Of a DNA stretch of 64,000 nucleotides, positions 56,648 through 64,000 are shown piece after piece. The position numbers and the translations under genes were made by a program. The notes under the pieces were generated by a model. It was not told the origin of the DNA and searched no databases. It was given only the letters and a program-made list of their open reading frames with translations. Location: assembly GCF_018449475.1 (NCBI RefSeq), contig NZ_JAHCQH010000015.1:434001-498000 (forward strand), written 5' to 3'. Source of the stretch: Ancylobacter radicis. GTDB lineage: Bacteria; Pseudomonadota; Alphaproteobacteria; Rhizobiales; Xanthobacteraceae. How positions within the stretch are numbered: the first letter of the stretch is position 1; the number at the start of each line of letters is the position of its first letter.

Positions 56648-57172
56648 GTGCTCGATCTGCACGCCTATGCCCGCGAGGCGCTGAGCTTCGTCCAGGCGCA
56701 CGCCCATTACGCGCCCTATGTCGCCTTCGCCCTCGCCTTCTGCGAATCGCTCGCCGTGGTCTCGCTGGTCGTGCCCGCCACCTTCGTGCTGCTCGGGCTC
56801 GGGCCGCTCATCGCCGCCGGCGGGGTGCCGCTGTTCCCGGTCTGGGCGGCAACGGCGGCGGGCGCCGCGCTGGGCGATACCGTGTCCTACTGGGTCGGCT
56901 TCCACCTCAAGGGCAGCGCGCGCGAGCGTTGGCCGCTCAGCCGCTTTCCCGAGGCGATCGCGCGCGGCGAACGGTTCTTCCACCGCTTCGGCACCTGGAG
57001 CGTGTTCTTCGGCCGGTTTTCCGGGCCGCTGCGGGCCTTCGTGCCGCTCATCGCCGGCATGTTCGCCATGCCGCATATCCTGTTCCAGATGGTCAACATC
57101 ACCTCCGCCATGGCCTGGGCGCTGCTGCTGCTCGGCCCCGGCGCAGCGGCGGTGAAGGCGCTCGGCTGGTAG
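56648..57172 (+). CDS. DedA family membrane protein
   Basis: A 174-residue polytopic membrane protein starting at GTG 56648, 8 bp after puuB. It has the DedA/SNARE-associated core, with GAALGDTVSYWVG and FFGRFSGPLRAFVPLIAG conserved, and about five hydrophobic stretches. DedA proteins act in membrane lipid flipping and homeostasis. The function here is not linked obviously to polyamines, though the tight spacing to puuB suggests co-transcription. Confidence 0.85.
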   Translation: MLDLHAYAREALSFVQAHAHYAPYVAFALAFCESLAVVSLVVPATFVLLGLGPLIAAGGVPLFPVWAATAAGAALGDTVSYWVGFHLKGSARERWPLSRFPEAIARGERFFHRFGTWSVFFGRFSGPLRAFVPLIAGMFAMPHILFQMVNITSAMAWALLLLGPGAAAVKALGW

Positions 57173-57230
57173 TGTAGGGGCTACCCCTCAGGGTTGCGAA
57201 ATCTCAACGACGCCCGCCCGCCCTTCCTCG

Positions 57231-57264
57231 ACACATGGCGCCAAGACACACATGGCGCCAAGAC
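57231..57264. repeat. 17-bp tandem duplication
   Basis: ACACATGGCGCCAAGAC occurs twice in direct tandem (57231-57247 and 57248-57264), 24 bp upstream of the macro-domain start codon. Each copy contains an ATG, so it creates an extra upstream start-like codon in the leader of the macro-domain gene. Confidence 0.9.
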
Positions 57265-57287
57265 CAAGCAAGGTTCTGGAGGATTCG

Positions 57288-57806
57288 ATGGCGATGATTC
57301 ACGATGTGGCGGGCGACATCCTCATGAGCGAGGCGCAGGTGATCGCCCATGGCGTGGCCCCCGGCGACCATTTCGACACCGGGCTGGCACTGGCGCTGCG
57401 CGAGCGTTACCCCTCGCTCGCCAAGGATTTCCGCCATGAGTGCCGGGTCAACCACCCCAAGGCCGGCGGCATCTGGGTCTGGGCCGGCGCCGGGGAAACC
57501 GGCTCGGTGCGCATCGTCAATCTGCTGACGCAGGAGGCGGCGGAGAACGCCACCGAGCGGCCGGGCAAGGCGACGCTGGAGAATGTCGGCCATGCACTCA
57601 AGGCACTCGCCCGCTACGCGCAGGAGGAGAAGATCACCAGCCTGGCTTTGCCCCGCCTCGCCACCGGCGTCGGCGGGCTCGACTGGGCGGATGTGAAGCC
57701 GCTGGTGGAACGCCATCTCGGCGCGCTCGACATCCCCGTCTATGTCTACACGGTCTATCACAAGGACCAGAAAGCCGCCGAGCCCGGCCTGCCCGCCGCG
57801 GCGTGA
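57288..57806 (+). CDS. Macro-domain protein, likely ADP-ribose binding or hydrolase
   Basis: A 172-residue macro domain. The N-terminal beta strand ends in AQVIAHGVAPGDHFDTGLALALRER (core AHGVAPGD), an early ADP-ribose-loop region, and LALPRLATGVGGLDWADVKPLV is the second loop. The family removes or binds ADP-ribose. I start at ATG 57288 with GGAGGATT upstream; the longer frame includes the tandem duplication. No ADP-ribosyltransferase is visible beside it. A terminator lies 180 bp after the stop. Confidence 0.85.
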   Translation: MAMIHDVAGDILMSEAQVIAHGVAPGDHFDTGLALALRERYPSLAKDFRHECRVNHPKAGGIWVWAGAGETGSVRIVNLLTQEAAENATERPGKATLENVGHALKALARYAQEEKITSLALPRLATGVGGLDWADVKPLVERHLGALDIPVYVYTVYHKDQKAAEPGLPAAA

Positions 57807-57861
57807 GGGCGCGCGGGGGCGTTGGCGGCCGGCGGCCGGCGCGGTCGGAGCCCCCCTCCCC

Positions 57862-57954
57862 GTCATGCCCGGGCCCGGCCCGGGCATCCATGACTTGGGC
57901 CCAGCGGGCGACGGAGGAAAGGCGTGGATGGCCGGGCCAGGCCCGGCCATGACG
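57862..57954. repeat. Composite palindromic repeat, copy 2
   Basis: Unit A (57862-57896) starts GTCATGCCCGGGCCCGGCCC and ends CCATGACTT. After about 24 bp, unit B (57921-57954) reads GGCGTGGATGGCCGGGCC then AGGCCCGGCCATGAC. It has the same two-hairpin layout as at 48332-48427 and 62090-62193. It sits between the macro-domain gene and its terminator. Confidence 0.85.
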
Positions 57955-57984
57955 TGGGGCCCAGGTGCAGACCCCAAACGAAAG

Positions 57985-58010
57985 GGGCGACCCGCGAGGT
58001 CGCCCTTTTT
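57985..58010 (+). terminator. Intrinsic terminator after macro-domain gene and repeat
   Basis: GGGCGACC (57985-57992) and GGTCGCCC (57998-58005) form an 8-bp stem with a 5-nt loop, followed by TTTTT. The T-run is on the plus strand, so it ends transcription coming from the macro-domain gene. It lies 30 bp before the end of the convergent brnA gene. Confidence 0.85.
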
Positions 58011-58039
58011 CATCGTCGGTGGCTGTCTGAAGGCTGCCG

Positions 58040-58264
58040 CTACTCGGCCGCTTCCTTGGGCGGCTTGCCCGCCTTCATCTCGCGCCGCGCCTTGGCGGGG
58101 AGGACGAGATCGAACTCCGCGAGTTCTGCCTCGGTGGGGAGGATGCTGTCCGGGTCCGCCTTCGCCGCCGCGACGATCTGTTCATCGGTCAACGCATCGA
58201 CCTTCGACCAGTCGAAGTCGCGCAGCAACCGTTCAGCTTCTTTCGATGGCTTGTGCGAAGACAC
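58040..58264 (-). CDS. brnA: BrnA-like antitoxin of a type II toxin-antitoxin pair
   Basis: A 74-residue acidic protein. The sequence is Asp/Glu/Lys-rich with DWSKVDALTDEQIVAAAKAD, typical of BrnA antitoxins, which bind DNA and neutralise BrnT. It starts at GTG 58264 (GGAGCGAGAG site) and overlaps the toxin stop by 32 bases, so translation of the two is coupled. The toxin lies upstream in the operon, the normal BrnT-BrnA order. Confidence 0.8.
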   Translation of the reverse strand: MSSHKPSKEAERLLRDFDWSKVDALTDEQIVAAAKADPDSILPTEAELAEFDLVLPAKARREMKAGKPPKEAAE

Positions 58265-58526
58265 GTCTCTCGCTCCGATGCGCCGGTCTTACGGATACAA
58301 GGCGCCGACGGCGCCCTCTCCAGACATAGACGCAGAGTATAACACGCCCGGCCACCTCGGCCATCGCAACGTGGCGGGACTCCTCCACGACGAGGCGCGG
58401 CGATGACGGCTCGAAGCGCGGGCGACCGTCGAAGACGAACTCGCCAAAGAGGAGCGGCAAACCGTGTTTCGCACGGTTCGCCGCGTCCTTATCGTCATCC
58501 CACTCGAAATCGTCCGTCTCGCCCAT
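58233..58526 (-). CDS. brnT: BrnT-like toxin (DUF497)
   Basis: A 97-residue protein starting MGETDDFEWDDDKDAANRAKHG. The FEWDDDK-NxxKHG opening is the hallmark of BrnT/DUF497 toxins, which fold like RelE and cleave RNA. The end includes RPAHRSERRVF, the family-typical RxAxxxER segment. It overlaps brnA by 32 bp. The pair stands in a gap between ilvC and the macro-domain gene, next to a 104-bp inverted-repeat structure. Confidence 0.85.
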   Translation of the reverse strand: MGETDDFEWDDDKDAANRAKHGLPLLFGEFVFDGRPRFEPSSPRLVVEESRHVAMAEVAGRVILCVYVWRGRRRRLVSVRPAHRSERRVFAQAIERS

Positions 58527-58575
58527 TGCCGCACCTCGTGAATGAACGCAGTGAGGTTAAGGGCGATACGGGCAC

Positions 58576-58679
58576 GTCAACCGTGGCGGATTCGATTAAA
58601 TTCGGACCATCAGTATTGTCAGGCACTTACGCCACATACTGACTGTGAAGAACTATATCTAGATACCGCCACGGTTGAC
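58576..58679. repeat. 104-bp structure with 14-bp terminal inverted repeats
   Basis: GTCAACCGTGGCGG (58576-58589) and CCGCCACGGTTGAC (58666-58679) are perfect inverted repeats bounding 104 bp. Inside, TCAGTAT (58610-58616) and ATACTGA (58636-58642) form a second nested hairpin. The interior is AT-rich relative to its neighbours. It lies between brnT and ilvC and could be a miniature mobile element, a folded 3' region of ilvC, or a brnTA regulatory site. The ends lack an obvious target duplication. Confidence 0.6.
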
Positions 58680-58700
58680 AACTGCCGCTTGTTTGATTCG

Positions 58701-60394
<1,694 letters not shown>

Positions 60395-60420
60395 GCGCCG
60401 GAGGGCTCCGTATTTTCCGT

Positions 60421-60435
60421 ACCGTACGTTACGGT
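60421..60435. promoter_or_regulatory. Candidate TetR operator
   Basis: ACCGTACGTTACGGT is a palindrome with 6-bp arms ACCGTA and TACGGT around CGT. It lies between the EamA gene end and the TetR start, 26 bp before the TetR ATG, where a repressor would block its own promoter. A related CCGTAC half site precedes it. Confidence 0.55.
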
Positions 60436-60488
60436 TCTCCTACAGCAGGCGCGATGGTTCCGCAAGCGGGTAATCCGCTCGGCTCACA

Positions 60489-61433
60489 TCAGCGGCGGAT
60501 CAGGGCGGAGAGGCGGGCGCGCCAGAACATCGGCGGCGCGGAAGCAAGAGCGACGCCCGAGGCGGCGATTGCCATGCCAACCCAGGCCAACGGCGCCAGT
60601 TGTTCATTGAGCAGAGCCCAGGCGATGAGCGCGGTGCAGGGTGGCACAAGGAAGAACAGCGCCGACACCTTCGACACCTCGCCGGCGCGGATCATCGCCA
60701 GATAGAGCGAAATGGCGACGAGCGAATTTCCGATGACGAGATAGGCCAACGCCGCGATCAACGGCCCGGTCCACATCACATGGCCGTCTTCCAGCAGCAG
60801 CGCCAGCGGAAGCGTGCACAGGAAGCCAACCGCACATTGCACGGTGTTGGACACCAGCGGGTGCTGCGGCGAGCCGAAGCGCTTCTCGTAGAGCGCGCCG
60901 CCGCACATGGCCAACAGGGCGCCGATGGCGAGCAGCAGCACGCCCGGCGAGGTCACCTCGATCGCCGAGCGCGAGGCGATCACCAGCCCCGCGCCCACCA
61001 GCCCGAGCAGCAGGCCTGTCCAGCGTCGGGCACCGACACGCTCACCCGCAAGGGCGGGAGCGGCGAGACCGACGACGATCGGCTGCATCGAGACGATGAT
61101 CGCCAGCGCGCCGGCCGAGATTCCGAACTTGAAGGCGAAATAGCTGAGATTGAAATACAGCACCTGGATGAGCAGGCCGACCACCGCGAGATCGAGATAG
61201 ACCCGCGGGCTGCGCGGCAGCGGCGGCCGGAACCAGGCCAGCAGCGGCAACAGCACGGCGAGCACGATGCCATAGCGCCAGGCCAGCAGGGTGAAGGGCC
61301 CGGTGTACAGAATGCCGATCTTGGCGACGGCGAACCCGCCCGACCACAGCAGCAGGAAGATGAAGGGCGCCGCCTGGAGCCACAGCGGTTTGCCGGTGGT
61401 CGCCGCCGGCATTGTGCCTGCACTGTCGCTCAC
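60489..61433 (-). CDS. EamA/DMT superfamily exporter
   Basis: A 314-residue membrane protein of the drug/metabolite transporter family with about ten hydrophobic spans in two EamA repeats. The first repeat (about 22-155) includes SGGFAVAKIGILYTGPFTLLAWRYG and the second (about 170-300) includes VSALFFLVPPCTALIAWALLNE. It may export an amino acid or metabolite. It precedes the TetR gene on the same strand and may be under its control. Confidence 0.82.
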   Translation of the reverse strand: MSDSAGTMPAATTGKPLWLQAAPFIFLLLWSGGFAVAKIGILYTGPFTLLAWRYGIVLAVLLPLLAWFRPPLPRSPRVYLDLAVVGLLIQVLYFNLSYFAFKFGISAGALAIIVSMQPIVVGLAAPALAGERVGARRWTGLLLGLVGAGLVIASRSAIEVTSPGVLLLAIGALLAMCGGALYEKRFGSPQHPLVSNTVQCAVGFLCTLPLALLLEDGHVMWTGPLIAALAYLVIGNSLVAISLYLAMIRAGEVSKVSALFFLVPPCTALIAWALLNEQLAPLAWVGMAIAASGVALASAPPMFWRARLSALIRR

Positions 61434-61521
61434 GTCTTCCGCCTTCCGCTCGCCTCAGGACGGAGCGGCCGGCCCAAGGCGCCGCGAGGCACCCCGGGAG
61501 GCGCCCCGCGAAGCGGCATCT

Positions 61522-62037
61522 TCACATGCCTTCGGGCCCGCGGCCAATAGCGGCGACGCCGGTGCGCGAGACTTCCACGAGGCCAAGCGGCTCCAGCAGC
61601 GAGACGAACTGGTCGATCTTCTCCGGCTTGCCGGTGATCTCGAACACGAAGCTCTCCAGCGTCGTGTCCACCGTGCGGGCGCGGAAACTGTCGGCGATCA
61701 AGAGCGCCTCCTGCCGGATCTCGCCCTTGCCGCGCACCTTGATGAGGGCGAGCTCGCGCTCCACCGCCTTGCCGACCACGGTGAGGTCGACCACGCGATG
61801 CACCGGCACCAGCCGGTCAAGCTGGCTCTTGATCTGCTCGATGATCGGCGGCGCCCCGGTGGTGACGACGGTGATGCGCGAGAGCTTGGAATCGTGGCTG
61901 ACCTCGGAGACGGTCAGGCTGTCGATGTTGTAGCCGCGCCCGGAGAACAGGCCGACGATGCGGGCAAGCACGCCCGGTTCGTTATCGACCAGCAGAGAGA
62001 GGGTGTGGCGTTCGACGGGTTCGTTGACGGGGGGCAT
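61522..62037 (-). CDS. ilvN: Acetolactate synthase small (regulatory) subunit
   Basis: A 171-residue regulatory subunit of acetohydroxyacid synthase. The N-terminal ACT domain begins HTLSLLVDNEPGVLARIVGLFSGRGYNI (core VDNEPGVLARI), and the C-terminal half contains a second ACT-like domain. It binds valine for feedback inhibition. I start at ATG 62037 (MPPVNEP); the 30 upstream codons of the longer frame lie in a palindromic repeat. ilvB is 176 bp upstream. Confidence 0.93.
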   Translation of the reverse strand: MPPVNEPVERHTLSLLVDNEPGVLARIVGLFSGRGYNIDSLTVSEVSHDSKLSRITVVTTGAPPIIEQIKSQLDRLVPVHRVVDLTVVGKAVERELALIKVRGKGEIRQEALLIADSFRARTVDTTLESFVFEITGKPEKIDQFVSLLEPLGLVEVSRTGVAAIGRGPEGM

Positions 62038-62089
62038 GGGGCACTCTGAAAAGGTGTGGCGGCTATGGCTGTCCGTGAGCTTCTTGACC

Positions 62090-62193
62090 GTCATCCCCGG
62101 GCTTGACCCGGGGATCCACGACTTCAATCCGCGCCGGCGTGATCGGCGCTCCGGTGAAAGGCGTGGATGGCCGGGCCAAGCCCGGCCATGACG
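62090..62193. repeat. Composite palindromic repeat, copy 3, between ilvB and ilvN
   Basis: Unit A (62090-62124) GTCATCCCCGGGCTTGAC through GGGGATCCACGACTT, a 35-bp spacer, then unit B (62160-62193) GGCGTGGATGGCCGGGCC to AAGCCCGGCCATGAC. It fills most of the 176-bp gap between ilvB and ilvN within the same operon. The hairpins may affect relative expression of the two subunits. Confidence 0.85.
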
Positions 62194-62213
62194 TGATCAG
62201 GCGCGAGGCGCCA

Positions 62214-63974
62214 TCACACCAGCATCTTGCCTTCCTCGCTGATCGCCTCGTCCAGCCCTTCGGGATGATCGGGCAGGATCATCTCGTTATGCGGCTTGCC
62301 CGATGGGATCATCGGCAGGCAATTCTCCATCTTGTCGACCAGGCAGTCGAACAGCACCGGGCGATTCACGTTGATCATCTCGTGGATCGCGCCGTCGAGG
62401 TCGCCCGGCTTGGAGCAGCGGATGCCGACCGCGCCATAGGCCTCGGCGAGCTTCACGAAGTCCGGCAGCGACTCGGAATAGGAGTGCGAGTAGCGCCCGC
62501 CATGCAGCAGATCCTGCCACTGGCGCACCATGCCCATATATTCGTTGTTCAGCACGAACACCTTGACCGGCAGGTTGAACTGCAGCGCGGTCGAGAGCTC
62601 CTGCAGGCACATCTGGATCGAGGCCTCGCCGGCAATGTCGATGACGAGGCTGTCCGGGTGCGCCACCTGCGCGCCGATGGCGGCGGGCAGGCCATAGCCC
62701 ATGGTGCCGAGGCCGCCAGAGGTCATCCAGCGGTTCGGCTCCTCGAAGTGGAAGTGCTGGGCCGCCCACATCTGGTGCTGGCCGACCTCGGTGGTGATGT
62801 AGACGTCCTTGTCCTTCACCTGGTCGTACAGCGCCTTGACGGCCTGCTGCGGCTTGATGATGGAGCTGGAAGGCTGGAAGGCGAGCGACTTGCGGGCGCG
62901 CCACTTGTCGATCTGGCCCCACCAGCCGGCGATGGCCTGCCGGTCCGGCTCGACCTTCATGCCGCGCCAGACGGTGAGCATGTCCTCAAGGACGTGCTTC
63001 ACATCGCCGATGATCGGCAGGTCGACCTTGACGTTCTTGTTGATCGAGGACGGGTCGATGTCGATGTGGATCTTCTTCGAGCCGGGCGAGAAGGCGTCGA
63101 GGCGGCCGGTGATGCGGTCATCGAAGCGCGCGCCGACGCAGACCATGACGTCGCAATCATGCATCGCCATGTTCGCTTCATAGGTGCCGTGCATGCCGAG
63201 CATGCCCAGCCACTGCTTGTCGGCCGCCGGATAGGCGCCGAGGCCCATCAGCGTCGAGGTGACCGGATAGCCGGTGAGCCGGGCGAATTCGCGCAGCAGG
63301 CGGCTCGCCTCGGGACCGGAATTGATGACGCCGCCGCCGGTGTAGAAGATCGGGCGCTTGGCCTTGGCCAGCATCTCGACCGCCGTCTTGATCTTCTCCG
63401 GGTCGCCCTTGAGGCGCGGCTTATAGGTCTTGTGCTCGATGTTCTCCGGGCCGACATAGATGCCCCTGGCGAACTGCACGTCCTTCGGGATGTCGACCAC
63501 GACCGGGCCGGGACGCCCGTTCTGCGCGACATAGAACGCCTCGTGCATGACGCGGGCGAGGTCGTTCACGTCGCGGACGAGGTAGTTGTGCTTGGTGCAG
63601 GGCCGGGTGATACCGACCGTGTCGCATTCCTGGAAGGCGTCCGAGCCGATCAGATGCGTCGGCACCTGGCCGGTGATGCAGACCAGCGGGATCGAATCCA
63701 GCAACGCGTCGGTGAGGCCGGTCACCGCATTGGTGGCACCCGGGCCCGAGGTGACGAGGACGACGCCGACCTTGCCGGAGGAGCGGGCATAGCCCTCCGC
63801 CATGTGCACCGCGCCCTGCTCGTGGCGGACGAGGATGTGGCGCACCTGGTTCTGGTGGAACATCGCGTCATAGATCGGCAGCACGGCGCCACCGGGATAG
63901 CCGAACATGTGCTCGACACCCTGATCGATCAGGGCCTGCATCACCATTTCGGCGCCGGTCATCTCGCGCATCAT
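62214..63974 (-). CDS. ilvB: Acetolactate synthase large (catalytic) subunit
   Basis: A 586-residue thiamine-diphosphate enzyme, complete in the window. It has the catalytic Glu in RHEQGAVHMAEGYAR, the ThDP-binding GDASIQM-like segment seen here as IAGEASIQMCLQEL, and the FAD-binding region. It condenses pyruvate to 2-acetolactate. The start ATG 63974 has GAGGAAAC upstream; a second ATG follows directly. It forms an operon with ilvN, with a palindromic repeat between them. Confidence 0.96.
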   Translation of the reverse strand: MMREMTGAEMVMQALIDQGVEHMFGYPGGAVLPIYDAMFHQNQVRHILVRHEQGAVHMAEGYARSSGKVGVVLVTSGPGATNAVTGLTDALLDSIPLVCITGQVPTHLIGSDAFQECDTVGITRPCTKHNYLVRDVNDLARVMHEAFYVAQNGRPGPVVVDIPKDVQFARGIYVGPENIEHKTYKPRLKGDPEKIKTAVEMLAKAKRPIFYTGGGVINSGPEASRLLREFARLTGYPVTSTLMGLGAYPAADKQWLGMLGMHGTYEANMAMHDCDVMVCVGARFDDRITGRLDAFSPGSKKIHIDIDPSSINKNVKVDLPIIGDVKHVLEDMLTVWRGMKVEPDRQAIAGWWGQIDKWRARKSLAFQPSSSIIKPQQAVKALYDQVKDKDVYITTEVGQHQMWAAQHFHFEEPNRWMTSGGLGTMGYGLPAAIGAQVAHPDSLVIDIAGEASIQMCLQELSTALQFNLPVKVFVLNNEYMGMVRQWQDLLHGGRYSHSYSESLPDFVKLAEAYGAVGIRCSKPGDLDGAIHEMINVNRPVLFDCLVDKMENCLPMIPSGKPHNEMILPDHPEGLDEAISEEGKMLV

Positions 63975-64000
63975 GGTCGTTTCCTCTTGAACTCGTCTTC

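Overview
This 64 kb window is chromosomal DNA from a high-GC alphaproteobacterium of the order Hyphomicrobiales. The gene content points to Xanthobacteraceae-like bacteria (Ancylobacter, Starkeya and Xanthobacter relatives), but this is inferred from gene order and protein character and no search was run. Supporting features are a glpD-glpSTPQUV glycerol locus, the rpmH-rnpA-yidC-engB block, the rpoN/hpf/ptsN and lptC/lptA/lptB blocks, a plant-type glutamate-cysteine ligase, and dispersed GC-rich palindromes of the kind common in this order. No integrase, transposase, prophage or CRISPR array was found.

Layout. 1-6.8 kb (minus strand): glycerol uptake and oxidation, with glpD, two ABC ATPases, two permeases, a small membrane protein and a binding protein cut by the window edge. 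7.2-8.0 kb: an orphan FhuC-like ATPase. 8.4-13.2 kb (plus): a very tight operon of an FdhF/YdeP-type molybdoenzyme with a CioAB-type cytochrome bd quinol oxidase, followed by a secreted lipase-like hydrolase. 14.4-22.2 kb (minus): a nine-gene arsenic cluster that ends about 400 bp from a tRNA-Arg gene. It encodes an ArsR-ArsC fusion, arsR, a thioredoxin-type arsC, a glutaredoxin-type arsC, acr3, a second arsR, an ArsK-like MFS pump, an arsenate-linked GAPDH and ArsJ. 22.8-25.7 kb: a periplasmic glycosidase-like protein overlapping a sensor kinase. 26.3-29.6 kb: rpmH, rnpA, yidC, engB. 29.7-33.8 kb: a zinc alcohol dehydrogenase, a small exported protein, a HTH protein, ptsN and hpf, interspersed with palindromic repeats. 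34.1-42 kb: rpoN, lptB, lptA, lptC, an RNase D-like nuclease, ubiA, a secreted protein and rsmE. 42.4-45.1 kb: two carboxylate-amine/glutamate-cysteine ligase family genes. 45.6-48.3 kb: a LysR regulator, a DUF1127 protein and a luciferase-like oxidoreductase. 48.5-57.2 kb: a polyamine locus (PuuA-like ligase, PotGHI-like transporter, PuuB-like oxidase) interrupted by a VOC protein and mutL, then a DedA protein. 57.3-58.5 kb: a macro-domain protein and a BrnT-BrnA toxin-antitoxin pair. 58.7-64 kb (minus): ilvC, a TetR regulator, an EamA exporter, ilvN and ilvB.

How the genes work together. The glycerol operon imports glycerol and GlpD oxidises glycerol-3-phosphate; the kinase is not in the window. 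The arsenic cluster covers two detoxification routes. In one, arsenate is reduced to arsenite and exported by Acr3 and possibly ArsK. In the other, arsenate is converted to 1-arseno-3-phosphoglycerate and exported by ArsJ. The second route has a convincing Pho box upstream, which suggests control by phosphate starvation. The polyamine genes import putrescine or spermidine and start the gamma-glutamyl-putrescine route. ilvB, ilvN and ilvC form the first two steps of branched-chain amino acid synthesis.

Most interesting signals: the Pho box on gapArs-arsJ; the 23-bp perfect inverted repeat over the arsR2 promoter and start; the ArsR-ArsC fusion next to the same two genes unfused; the predicted asymmetric ATP sites of GlpS/GlpT; the fdhF-cioAB operon; and a 104-bp structure with 14-bp terminal inverted repeats between brnTA and ilvC.
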